A stretch of 29,641 bases of DNA, from positions 1 through 29,641 of the IMG/VR virus record IMGVR_UViG_3300029922_000244; one strand, 5' to 3'. Source of the DNA: a virus. Numbering within the stretch: the stretch's first letter is position 1; every line of letters begins with the position of its first letter. A program made the position numbers and the translations under genes. Positions 7,586-13,250 of the stretch are shown one piece after another. The notes under the pieces are model-generated. The model had not been told where the DNA came from. It worked only from the letters and a program-made list of their open reading frames with translations, and ran no database searches.

Positions 7586-7768
7586 TTAATAACTTTTATG
7601 TGCATCCCAACTTGGATCGTCAAAATCAATACCAATGCCCTCAGAAAAGGCTTGCTGGTAATTTTCTTTTATAAACCCGGTGCCGCAACTTGGGCAATGG
7701 CAGGTATCACCTACTTTGGCTGACTTATTCTTTTTATACTGCGCTTTTAATTGTGATAATGTTGCCAT
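7586..7768 (-). CDS. Small zinc-ribbon protein (60 aa)
   Basis: The frame opens at an ATG at 7804, but that stretch overlaps an inverted repeat (7789-7841). The internal ATG at 7766-7768 gives a more usual start (MATLSQLKAQYKK), so I prefer it. The product has a CHCPSCGTGFIKE knuckle but no clear second cysteine pair, so it would be a half zinc ribbon or would pair with another protein. It precedes the Rad52-like gene by 17 nt, which hints at a recombination-related accessory role. Confidence 0.65.
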   Translation of the reverse strand: MATLSQLKAQYKKNKSAKVGDTCHCPSCGTGFIKENYQQAFSEGIGIDFDDPSWDAHKSY

Positions 7769-7788
7769 ATTATATATTGTTTTTAAGA

Positions 7789-7841
7789 AAGTAGTTACAG
7801 GCATTTTCCGATTGCTAAATTCCGACTACGCTTAACTACTT
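7789..7841. repeat. Inverted repeat in early-operon spacer
   Basis: AAGTAGTTA (7789-7797) and TAACTACTT (7833-7841) are perfect 9-bp arms around a 35-nt loop, in the spacer between the 150-residue gene and the zinc-ribbon gene. On the minus strand the arms read GGAAGTAG... and ...CTACTTTCTT, the same outer sequences as the larger structured spacer at 10094-10231. It may be a processing or attenuation hairpin. Confidence 0.5.
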
Positions 7842-7845
7842 CCAG

Positions 7846-8298
7846 TTACATCCTGTTATAATCATCTACCCTCATCGATATTGTCCGTAATCCATCCTGC
7901 ACAAGTAATGTCAAGCCATCCGCTGAATGTCCTAATACTGTTGGTCTGAAAGGATTGCCACCCATGCCAAACATCGGGTTACGCTTCCGTGCTTCTTCTA
8001 CTGCTTTAGCGTTACCCGCAGCCGTACTATTTGATACTATCGGTATGCCCGGTTCGGCTTGTTCGGCTATGATAACGGATGTTATCGGCTTGTCCTGCCG
8101 GGTAGTTATGCGGACTGTCTTACCGACTTGTAAGCCGTCTGCGAATCCGCAATCGTAGCAGGTAGCGGCGAACTGTTTAAGGTCGGCAATGAGTTGGGTG
8201 GATGTGGATACGCCTGCCTCTATCTCGTTTAGCAACTTGCTATATTCGGCATGGAGGTACTCTGATTCCTGAATGAGTTGTTTGCATGTTTTGCTCAT
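7846..8298 (-). CDS. Hypothetical protein (150 aa)
   Basis: A soluble protein with a helical N-terminal half (QLIQESEYLHAEYSKLLNEI) that could form a coiled coil. A CYDCGF pair lies near residue 47. A glycine/proline-rich linker (FGMGGNPFRPTVLG) precedes a beta-rich end. No family recognised. It lies 9 nt downstream of the YopX gene. Confidence 0.7.
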   Translation of the reverse strand: MSKTCKQLIQESEYLHAEYSKLLNEIEAGVSTSTQLIADLKQFAATCYDCGFADGLQVGKTVRITTRQDKPITSVIIAEQAEPGIPIVSNSTAAGNAKAVEEARKRNPMFGMGGNPFRPTVLGHSADGLTLLVQDGLRTISMRVDDYNRM

Positions 8299-8307
8299 AA
8301 TATACTT

Positions 8308-8931
8308 TTAAACGGTTAATAATTCGGGGTTGTCAGTTGTGTTTCCAATAACGGTAATGTCATTGGCTATTGCAAGAAAGTCAGATTCGCATAATCCTGA
8401 ACAATCTACAATCCATTGTAAATAATCTGAATTGTCGCTATTTTCATCATAAAATCCGGCATAGTGCCTTAAATAATCTTCATTATATGCACCCCTTCCG
8501 ATTAATGGTACTCCTCCTCTTTGTGTAAAATTAAAATCAAAGAAACTATTGAATGAATAAGGCGTTTTGCCGACAATTGAAAAGGAATAAGAAAGGGTGT
8601 CTATATCAAAATAAACTTGCCCTTTAATTTTCTCAAAAACCGATTCATCCGGTTCGGTGTATGAGCCGCCGGGAATATTATCTCCCCTATGCGTTTGCGT
8701 TGTAGGATAGATAGCCCAAAACTCAATTATATCCCCCTCAAATATCTTGACCCCGTTCTTATCCAGCAAGCCAGTGAACTGCCCGACTGTTTCGGGCAGG
8801 ACTTTGTTAGTATATAATGATTCACCCTGCAACGATTCAATGTACATAGCGCCGTATGCATCTGTTGTCAGATACCCGTAATACCATTGTCCGTTACTAC
8901 TTTTCCCCCTGAATAATATTTCTCTTTTCAT
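8308..8931 (-). CDS. YopX family protein
   Basis: This 207-residue protein carries the YopX domain found in many phages of Firmicutes and Bacteroidota. It opens with FRGKSSNGQWYYGYL, has the diagnostic VGQFTGLLDKNGVKIFEGDIIEF near residues 70-92, and ends with VIGNTTDNPELL, the usual closing motif. The function is unknown. It is at the long end of the family, with an insertion of about 50 residues (residues 115-165) before the terminal motif. The start overlaps the stop of the 37-residue gene (ATGA). Confidence 0.9.
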   Translation of the reverse strand: MKREILFRGKSSNGQWYYGYLTTDAYGAMYIESLQGESLYTNKVLPETVGQFTGLLDKNGVKIFEGDIIEFWAIYPTTQTHRGDNIPGGSYTEPDESVFEKIKGQVYFDIDTLSYSFSIVGKTPYSFNSFFDFNFTQRGGVPLIGRGAYNEDYLRHYAGFYDENSDNSDYLQWIVDCSGLCESDFLAIANDITVIGNTTDNPELLTV

Positions 8932-9041
8932 TGTTTTGCGTTTTTTAGGTTAAACATAAACTTTGCGAGTAACGGCACTCCCAACCTGTCGCAATATTTG
9001 CGTCGGTGTTTGTATGGACGGAATATTAGGCTGATGGTCAT
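8928..9041 (-). CDS. Very small basic protein (37 aa)
   Basis: The frame is bounded by ATGA overlaps on both sides: its start with the stop of the repeat protein (9038-9041), its stop with the YopX start (8928-8931). The product is strongly basic (MTISLIFRPYKHRRKYCDR, later FMFNLKNAKQ). Such a short basic protein could bind nucleic acid, but the sequence shows no domain. It may act mainly as a coupling leader for YopX translation. Confidence 0.6.
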   Translation of the reverse strand: MTISLIFRPYKHRRKYCDRLGVPLLAKFMFNLKNAKQ

Positions 9042-9847
9042 TGTGCTAAAAAGTTTTCCAAAGTAAATGGCAATCCGGTTTGCTCGAATGCGGCTAATTG
9101 CTCCAATAACGCAAAAGCGGGCTCGTCTTCTGTTTTCGAGAAATCATGAAAAGGATAATCAGGATGCGCTTTTAATGCAATTAAGGCAGATTCGTTTACA
9201 TAATCGCCTTTGAATTTATACCCTTTTACTATTGCCATTTGCACAAGATTGCCGCCAATACACATAGGCGTTCCGCAGATGTGGCAAGTTAGCTTGTCGC
9301 CAAAAGTTGATTGTTTTAAAATGCGTTTGCCTTCTTTTATTTCAGATAACATTACGGAGTAGGGCATTTCTAAAACCGGGATTGCATCCCATTCAGCCAA
9401 ATCTTTTTTTGAGTAACCCGCAGACAGCACCTCTGATGCTGAGTAACCCGCAGACAGCACCTCTGATGCTGAGTAACCCGCAGACAGCAACTGTGATGCT
9501 GAGTAACCCGCAGACAGCAACTGTGATGCTGAGTAACCCGCAGACAGCACCTCTGATGCTGAGTAACCCGCAGACAGCAACTGTGATGCTGAGTAACCCG
9601 CAGACAGCAACTCTGATGCTGAGTAACCCGCAGACAGCACCTCTGATGCTGAGTAACCCGCAGACAGCACCTCTGATGCTGAGTAACCCGCAGACAGCAC
9701 CTCTGATGCTGAGTAACCCGCAGACAGCAACTCTGATGCTGAGTAACCCGCAGACAGCAACTGTGATGCTGAGTAACCCGCAGACAGCAACTGTGATTTA
9801 TTTATCGCTTTTAAAGCTAAGTCTTTTTGTTCTTTTGTGAAGTTCAT
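9038..9847 (-). CDS. Decapeptide-repeat protein with C-terminal zinc knuckle (269 aa)
   Basis: After a lysine-rich lead (MNFTKEQKDLALKAINKS) come thirteen consecutive 10-residue units of the form x-x-LSAGYSAS (residues 19-147), then a unique C-terminal domain with CHICGTPMC. Only the first two positions of the unit vary: Gln-Leu, Glu-Leu or Glu-Val, never Gln-Val. Similar AG(Y/F)SAxxL decapeptide repeats occur in many unrelated proteins and probably form a regular helical or solenoid stack, but I know of no assigned activity. The near-identical 30-bp DNA units imply recent expansion and a copy number likely to differ between related phages. The C-terminal zinc knuckle suggests a binding role. 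Confidence 0.8.
   Translation of the reverse strand: MNFTKEQKDLALKAINKSQLLSAGYSASQLLSAGYSASELLSAGYSASEVLSAGYSASEVLSAGYSASEVLSAGYSASELLSAGYSASQLLSAGYSASEVLSAGYSASQLLSAGYSASQLLSAGYSASEVLSAGYSASEVLSAGYSKKDLAEWDAIPVLEMPYSVMLSEIKEGKRILKQSTFGDKLTCHICGTPMCIGGNLVQMAIVKGYKFKGDYVNESALIALKAHPDYPFHDFSKTEDEPAFALLEQLAAFEQTGLPFTLENFLAQ
9411..9796. repeat. Thirteen 30-bp tandem repeats inside a gene
   Basis: Head-to-tail units beginning GAGTAACCCGCAGACAGCA on the plus strand, with no spacer sequence. Units differ almost only at two bases, one in each of two codons (GAG/CAG and GTG/TTG on the coding strand); the thirteenth diverges at its end. They encode the decapeptide array. Continuous tandem copies without spacers exclude a CRISPR array. 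Confidence 0.95.
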
Positions 9848-9869
9848 TTTATGTTGTTTTTAAAAGTTA

Positions 9870-10064
9870 CTAATGTTTCCCGCAATACCGCTCCCCGCAT
9901 TTCGCACAATAGCCGCCCGGTATCTGCTTATGCGACTTTGCCAGCCACCGACCCACCACTACTGCGAATACCGCCATTGCTGCTATCAGCATGATGCCTG
10001 TTAGCGTTTCGTGGCAGCGCAGGTAGTTGATTGTTGATTCGATTAAGTAGCAGATTGTTTGCAT
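9870..10064 (-). CDS. Small membrane protein with cysteine-rich tail (64 aa)
   Basis: A hydrophobic helix at about residues 22-40 (TGIMLIAAMAVFAVVVGRWL) is followed by a short cytoplasmic or periplasmic tail carrying YCAKCGERYCGKH, a compact metal-binding-like Cys/His cluster. A second cysteine pair occurs before the helix. It lies between the structured spacer at 10094-10231 and the repeat protein, 22 nt from the latter. No family recognised. Confidence 0.65.
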   Translation of the reverse strand: MQTICYLIESTINYLRCHETLTGIMLIAAMAVFAVVVGRWLAKSHKQIPGGYCAKCGERYCGKH

Positions 10065-10093
10065 TGTGGTTTTATCGTTTAATGATTAAAAGA

Positions 10094-10231
10094 AAGTAGC
10101 CTTCTCCCCTCGTTTACGTTGTTATCAGCTTGCGCTGTTCCTATTAAAAGGGCGGAATCGAACCGTTCGGATACCACATTCAGCTTGCGCCTTATCCCTT
10201 GCGAGGTTATCCTTACCATTTATAGCTACTT
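10094..10231 (-). ncRNA. Structured spacer with T-loop-like hairpin (candidate RNA)
   Basis: This gene-free spacer is enclosed on the minus strand by AAGTAGC (10231-10225) pairing with GCTACTT (10100-10094). Inside are a perfect hairpin CAGC-GCAA-GCTG (10137-10126) with a GNRA loop and a CGG-TTCGATT-CCG hairpin (10165-10153) whose loop is the exact tRNA T-loop consensus. AAGGG (10200-10196) and CCCTT (10151-10147) close around the latter. The 10-nt word GCGCAAGCTG occurs twice, 55 nt apart. No full tRNA cloverleaf can be drawn, since the T stem has only three pairs and no anticodon arm is evident. It could be a degenerate tRNA, a processing element or an attenuator. Confidence 0.4.
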
Positions 10232-10244
10232 CCGGGAACATCCT

Positions 10245-10355
10245 TTATTCAGCTTTTTTCAGATTCCATCCATCCGCCATCCATTGCGGCACATTAACGG
10301 TTTCTTTTTTCTTGCTAAAAATATTTTTTATGAAATTAAAAACCTTATTTTTCAT
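10245..10355 (-). CDS. Small basic protein (36 aa), first early gene
   Basis: An ATG at 10353-10355 about 30 nt downstream of the predicted leftward early start point opens a frame reading MKNKVFNFIKNIFSKKKE and ending WMADGWNLKKAE. The N-terminal half is amphipathic and basic. The position as first gene after the early promoter is typical of small phage regulatory or host-takeover peptides, but no domain is recognisable. Confidence 0.5.
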   Translation of the reverse strand: MKNKVFNFIKNIFSKKKETVNVPQWMADGWNLKKAE

Positions 10356-10389
10356 TGTCTTTGTTTTGTGGTTAATAATGATTTCGAGG

Positions 10390-10422
10390 TAAAGGTAATA
10401 AAAGGTTTTTGATATAAACAAA
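10390..10422 (-). promoter_or_regulatory. Leftward early promoter
   Basis: On the minus strand a -33 TTTG (10422-10419), 21 nt, and a -7 TACCTTTA (10397-10390) fit the Bacteroidota consensus TTTG/TAnnTTTG with one mismatch. Transcription would start near 10384 and run through the whole left-arm operon. The -33 box lies inside the palindrome at 10415-10432. Confidence 0.6.
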
Positions 10423-10432
10423 TGTTTGTCTA
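10415..10432. promoter_or_regulatory. Operator palindrome, copy 1
   Basis: TAAACAAA-TG-TTTGTCTA is an 8-2-8 palindrome with one mismatched pair. It shares its left arm exactly with the second copy at 10698-10715 and covers the -33 box of the leftward early promoter. A protein bound here would block that promoter. Confidence 0.6.
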
Positions 10433-10475
10433 AAACTTATACAAAAACCTTTACAATGGCTTTAAAGAATTTAAT

Positions 10476-10658
10476 TTATAATATTATTTTGTTTGCTTTT
10501 TTTTCAAAACCTTTGATATGTTTATGATGCTTCACGGCTAATTCAATAGCAGTTCCACGATTGCCAAAAAGTCTTATGGCATTATCGCTTGTGGTTTCCG
10601 AAATACTGCATGTCATTGACCTTTTTTTTTCCTTTTCTTTTTTATGAGGTGCGCCCAT
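10476..10658 (-). CDS. Probable ribbon-helix-helix repressor (60 aa)
   Basis: A short, very basic protein. Residues 14-19 (SMTCSI) could form the beta strand, residues 20-31 (ETTSDNAIRLFG) the first helix, and residues 33-46 (NRGTAIELAVKHHK) the second helix, joined by a GN turn. This is the layout of ribbon-helix-helix (Arc/CopG-type) DNA-binding proteins that bind palindromes as dimers. The gene lies between two copies of one 18-bp palindrome, one overlapping its own promoter, which strongly suggests an autoregulator of the early genes. The assignment is structural inference; no invariant family motif exists to check. Confidence 0.55.
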   Translation of the reverse strand: MGAPHKKEKEKKRSMTCSISETTSDNAIRLFGNRGTAIELAVKHHKHIKGFEKKANKIIL

Positions 10659-10674
10659 GTTTTAATATTTTAGG

Positions 10675-10705
10675 CAAATGTAAAGATAATTTATTTCTAA
10701 ACAAA
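10675..10705 (-). promoter_or_regulatory. Promoter of the repressor-like gene
   Basis: On the minus strand TTTG (10705-10702), 19 nt, then TACATTTG (10682-10675) match the Bacteroidota -33/-7 consensus exactly. The predicted start near 10668 leaves about 10 nt before the ATG at 10658. The -33 box is the left arm of the palindrome at 10698-10715. Confidence 0.75.
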
Positions 10706-10715
10706 AATTTGTTTA
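10698..10715. promoter_or_regulatory. Operator palindrome, copy 2, shared by divergent promoters
   Basis: TAAACAAA-AA-TTTGTTTA is a perfect 8-2-8 palindrome. Each arm contains a TTTG that acts as -33 box for one of two back-to-back promoters: leftward for the repressor-like gene, rightward for the PAPS-reductase-like gene. Confidence 0.65.
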
Positions 10716-10739
10716 TTCGCTTTTGTTTATTTTACTTTG
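10708..10739 (+). promoter_or_regulatory. Rightward promoter of the PAPS-reductase-like gene
   Basis: TTTG (10708-10711), 20 nt, then TTACTTTG (10732-10739) fit the Bacteroidota consensus with one mismatch. Transcription would start near 10745, which rules out the in-frame TTG at 10737 and supports the ATG at 10770. Confidence 0.6.
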
Positions 10740-10769
10740 CATCCTCAACAAACTTTTTTAAGAAATAAA

Positions 10770-11633
10770 ATGAAGCCATTAGTTATTGCCTTTAGCGGTG
10801 GGCGTACATCGGCTTATATGACCAAACTTTTACTTGAAAAATATTCAGGTAAAAGGGATATTGCTGTCATATTCGCTAATACAGGACAAGAGCGTGAGGA
10901 AACTTTAGAGTTTGTCCATAATTGTGATATTCATTTCAATTTCAATACCGTATGGATAGAGGTAGTTCCTAACCCTGAATTTGGTAAGGGTTGCACCTAT
11001 GATATAGTTACTTTTGAAACCGCCAATCGTAAAGGCTTGCCATTTGAACGAGTAATAGCTAAGTATGGCATATCCAATCATGGAGCGCAACATTGCAGCC
11101 GAGAATTGAAGCATTACCCTATTAAAAAGCATATCAATAGTCTTGGATGGAAAGACTATGAAATTGCATTAGGAATAAGAATAGATGAACCCAAGCGGCT
11201 TACACCCAAAAAGGATATTATATACCCTTTAGCAAAAGAATTTCCCACTAATAAATTGATGGTTAACCAATGGTGGCATAACCAACCATTTAATTTGCAG
11301 TTGAAGGATTATGAAGGGAATTGCAAATTGTGTTGGAAAAAATCAAAAAGAAAGCTATTGACTATCATTTTAGAACACCCTGAATTTCTTGACTGGTGGA
11401 ATGAAATGGAAATTAAATACGGTTATTACGTTCCCGATAGCCATAAGCACAATAAGAATTTGATTGTACCTGCTCACTTTTTTAGGGGAGATGAAAGTGC
11501 AATGGATTTATTAGAAGAAAGTAAGTTGCCATTTACTAAACAAGAGGATGCTTTTACTCTTGCTCAATTAATGTTCTCGGAACCTGAATTGGACTTTAGT
11601 AACGGCTGCGAGGAAAGTTGCGAAGCATTTTAA
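10770..11633 (+). CDS. PAPS-reductase-like ATP pyrophosphatase family protein
   Basis: A 287-residue member of the HUP/PP-loop superfamily that includes PAPS reductase and DndC. The PP-loop is at the N-terminus (IAFSGGRTSAYM), followed by VIFANTGQEREETLEFV, the usual second strand with the TGQE motif. Later come QHCSRELKHYPIKKHI and NCKLCWKKSKRK, whose cysteines (one, then a CxxC) could hold an iron-sulfur cluster, as in several relatives. Phage homologues are common but their substrate is unknown; sulfur transfer to nucleic acid is only a possibility. It is transcribed opposite the early operon from a promoter under the shared palindrome. The C-terminus has an extra GCEESC. Confidence 0.85.
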   Translation: MKPLVIAFSGGRTSAYMTKLLLEKYSGKRDIAVIFANTGQEREETLEFVHNCDIHFNFNTVWIEVVPNPEFGKGCTYDIVTFETANRKGLPFERVIAKYGISNHGAQHCSRELKHYPIKKHINSLGWKDYEIALGIRIDEPKRLTPKKDIIYPLAKEFPTNKLMVNQWWHNQPFNLQLKDYEGNCKLCWKKSKRKLLTIILEHPEFLDWWNEMEIKYGYYVPDSHKHNKNLIVPAHFFRGDESAMDLLEESKLPFTKQEDAFTLAQLMFSEPELDFSNGCEESCEAF

Positions 11634-11707
11634 AACAGGGACCCACCATTAAGCAATATTGCAATAACGAGGTAAATAATCTTTATTAACCACAAAAACC
11701 AAAAACA

Positions 11708-11881
11708 ATGGCACAAGTAGAAACAAAACGAACCATTACGCTCACGACCGCAGAGATAGAAGAAGCTCTCGGCAATTACTTAGTGAAACAGAAAATCCTG
11801 AAAACCGGCTCTAACTTCAAGTTATCCATTACCGGGGAGGGTACAGATGCGTTTATTGCCGAAGTCGTAACGACTGAGTAA
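11708..11881 (+). CDS. Small protein (57 aa)
   Basis: A compact protein beginning MAQVETKRTITLTTAEIEEAL, with a helix (IEEALGNYLVKQKI) and two beta strands (SNFKLSITGEG, FIAEVVTTE), consistent with a small alpha/beta DNA- or protein-binding fold. It follows the PAPS-reductase-like gene by 74 nt and ends 7 nt before a strong hairpin. No family recognised; composition and context support translation. Confidence 0.65.
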   Translation: MAQVETKRTITLTTAEIEEALGNYLVKQKILKTGSNFKLSITGEGTDAFIAEVVTTE

Positions 11882-11888
11882 ACAAACT

Positions 11889-11922
11889 GGAAAGCCGGAA
11901 GGTGTTACCCTCCCGGCTTTCC
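11889..11922 (+). terminator. Strong hairpin terminator
   Basis: GGAAAGCCGG (11889-11898) and CCGGCTTTCC (11913-11922) form a perfect 10-bp stem just after the 57-residue gene, and the loop can add further pairs. The following sequence is TTAAAAA rather than a T run, so termination may be partial or the stem may protect the transcript end. Confidence 0.65.
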
Positions 11923-12008
11923 TTAAAAACGGCATAGTGATATTGTCGCAGGGCCGTGCAATGACAATTCCCCCCTTCTGAATCATATAACCAAACCAAA
12001 CTTTTCTA

Positions 12009-12704
12009 ATGCCCGCTTGTTATTATTGCGCATCCAACGCCCCCCTAACCAAACACCGTAACGCCATGGTGTGCGATCAATGCCGGGAGGTGATGGGCGA
12101 CTTATCCCTCTCCGACTTCGATATGCATGCCTTTTTAGCTTATCAGGACGGCAGATATACACTTGCTCAGTTCAATGCCATATCCGCCAGCGTTAAGGCT
12201 CTTATGAAGCTGCATAGGGGTATGGCGGCAGCTAAGGCTAAGGTAACAAGGGAAGCCAATAACACGGGGTGGCTGGAAAGGTATGTGAACCTATCTGTTA
12301 AGGCGGGGAAGGGAGTGCCTAAGAAGTTGAACCCGACAAAAAGCAATGATATTACCACCTTTGTAATCAACTTCATTACATGGAGCGGCGGCAATGCTAT
12401 GCGCTCCAACGCCACGCACTTTGTAAAGGATGGCAAGGGGGCTTTTAAAGCGGCTAAGAGTGCTAACAAAGGCGTAGCTGATATATCGGGAGGGTACGGG
12501 GGGAAACAGCTTGCCATTGAGATTAAGAATAGGTTTACAAAGGATAAATGGAAGGAACACGACCCTAATGGGAGGTTGACCCCGCAAGCTATATACCGGG
12601 ATAAGATCATTGCATCTGGGGGGATACATATGGTGGTTACGGATATTGAAAACTTCCTTTTACAATGGGATGATCTTATTAACAAACCCGGATTATTATT
12701 CTAA
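12009..12704 (+). CDS. VRR-NUC-like nuclease with N-terminal zinc finger
   Basis: A 231-residue protein. Residues 4-25 (CYYC ... CDQC) form a zinc-ribbon-like pair. The C-terminal region has the PD-(D/E)XK layout of VRR-NUC or resolvase-type nucleases: GVADISGGYGGKQLAIEIK, with D158, E171 and K173, then a GRLTPQAIYRDKI helix with its glutamine and SGGIHMVV. A basic helical middle section (residues 60-110) separates the two. The likely role is structure-specific cleavage during replication or recombination; its specificity cannot be read from the sequence. It lies upstream of the primase/helicase cluster. Confidence 0.75.
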   Translation: MPACYYCASNAPLTKHRNAMVCDQCREVMGDLSLSDFDMHAFLAYQDGRYTLAQFNAISASVKALMKLHRGMAAAKAKVTREANNTGWLERYVNLSVKAGKGVPKKLNPTKSNDITTFVINFITWSGGNAMRSNATHFVKDGKGAFKAAKSANKGVADISGGYGGKQLAIEIKNRFTKDKWKEHDPNGRLTPQAIYRDKIIASGGIHMVVTDIENFLLQWDDLINKPGLLF

Positions 12705-12710
12705 AAACTT

Positions 12711-12741
12711 TTTGCCCTTTCAATTTAAAATAGTATATTCG
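12711..12741 (+). promoter_or_regulatory. Promoter upstream of the replication genes
   Basis: TTTG (12711-12714), 19 nt, then TATATTCG (12734-12741) match the Bacteroidota consensus with one mismatch. The start point near 12747 would place the structured leader at 12754-12880 at the 5' end of the transcript for the zinc-finger, 86-residue and primase/helicase genes. Confidence 0.55.
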
Positions 12742-12753
12742 CCTTGTAAATTA

Positions 12754-12880
12754 TTCCGGTAAGCATGAGCCTGGCTCAGGCAATATTTAATAACGACATT
12801 TAAACTTAGCTGCCTCTGTGAAAGATATTCCCATCTTTACCGGAAGTTTTGATTTGCAACTATCTTAGCGGGGGCAGCTA
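12754..12880 (+). ncRNA. Possible pseudoknotted leader RNA
   Basis: Two long stems interleave. TTCCGGTAA (12754-12762) pairs perfectly with TTACCGGAA (12837-12845). TAGCTGCCTCTG (12807-12818) pairs over 12 positions, two of three wobbles near its end, with CGGGGGCAGCTA (12869-12880). The 5' arm of the second lies inside the first, so together they form an H-type pseudoknot or two alternative states. A small hairpin GCCTG-GCT-CAGGC (12769-12781) lies inside. The second stem is followed by TTTTTG, so it could act as a terminator; TATTTTTG (12879-12886) also resembles a -7 box. No protein-coding frame of note occupies the region. A riboswitch-like control of the replication genes is inference. 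Confidence 0.5.
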
Positions 12881-12893
12881 TTTTTGTTATTTT

Positions 12894-13250
12894 ATGAGCG
12901 ATTTTATCTTTCATAACGACTGCCATAAATGCAGGTATTCCGGGGAAAGCAGGTTTTCCATTTCGGGTACGCATTTAAAGCAGATGTGCGGTAAATGTGG
13001 TTTTTATATCAAATTCTTAGACCACAAATTATTTCCCTCAGTCGCAGATTTGCGGCTCAAAATATGGGGCATTTCGGGAGGCAATAAAGAACTTATTGAA
13101 ATGGCAAAAGTAGATATTTCCTTTGCTGAAATCCGCAATAATGATACTTCAATAAGCAATTCCCTTACCAACAAATTACAATACTGGAAACTATACCTTA
13201 AAGTCCGGGAATTGAGTATTGCACCTATAAATCCTGACAATGCACTTTGA
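12894..13250 (+). CDS. Zinc-finger protein (118 aa)
   Basis: The frame opens upstream, but the ATG at 12894 (MSDFIFHNDCHKC) lies after the structured leader and is preferred. Two CxxC knuckles (CHKC and CGKC, about 24 residues apart) form a zinc ribbon at the N-terminus, with a helical C-terminal region (LTNKLQYWKLYLKVREL). The likely role is nucleic-acid binding in replication, by context only. Its stop overlaps the next gene by 11 nt. Confidence 0.7.
   Translation: MSDFIFHNDCHKCRYSGESRFSISGTHLKQMCGKCGFYIKFLDHKLFPSVADLRLKIWGISGGNKELIEMAKVDISFAEIRNNDTSISNSLTNKLQYWKLYLKVRELSIAPINPDNAL

Noticed and set aside
9411-9796. CRISPR-like array of 30-bp repeats
   Set aside because: The units are directly adjacent, without spacers, and are read through as one protein with codon-restricted variation.
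9307-9840. Plus-strand open frame of 177 codons with repeated LSNPQTA
   Set aside because: It is the reverse-strand shadow of the repeat gene; repeats keep any frame open, and the minus-strand frame has coupling and a sensible unique C-terminus.
10094-10231. A complete tRNA gene
   Set aside because: The T-loop consensus is present, but the T stem has only three pairs and no matching acceptor and anticodon arms can be drawn.
10119-10412. Plus-strand frame of 97 codons over the structured spacer and early promoter
   Set aside because: It covers the leftward promoter and small early gene in antisense and has no start context or domain.
11942-11968. ATTGTC ... GACAAT inverted repeat before the nuclease gene
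   Set aside because: Six-base arms 15 nt apart with no promoter match nearby are too weak to report as an operator.
12167-12685. Minus-strand open frames opposite the nuclease gene
   Set aside because: Composition is that of a reverse shadow and the plus frame has clear nuclease motifs.
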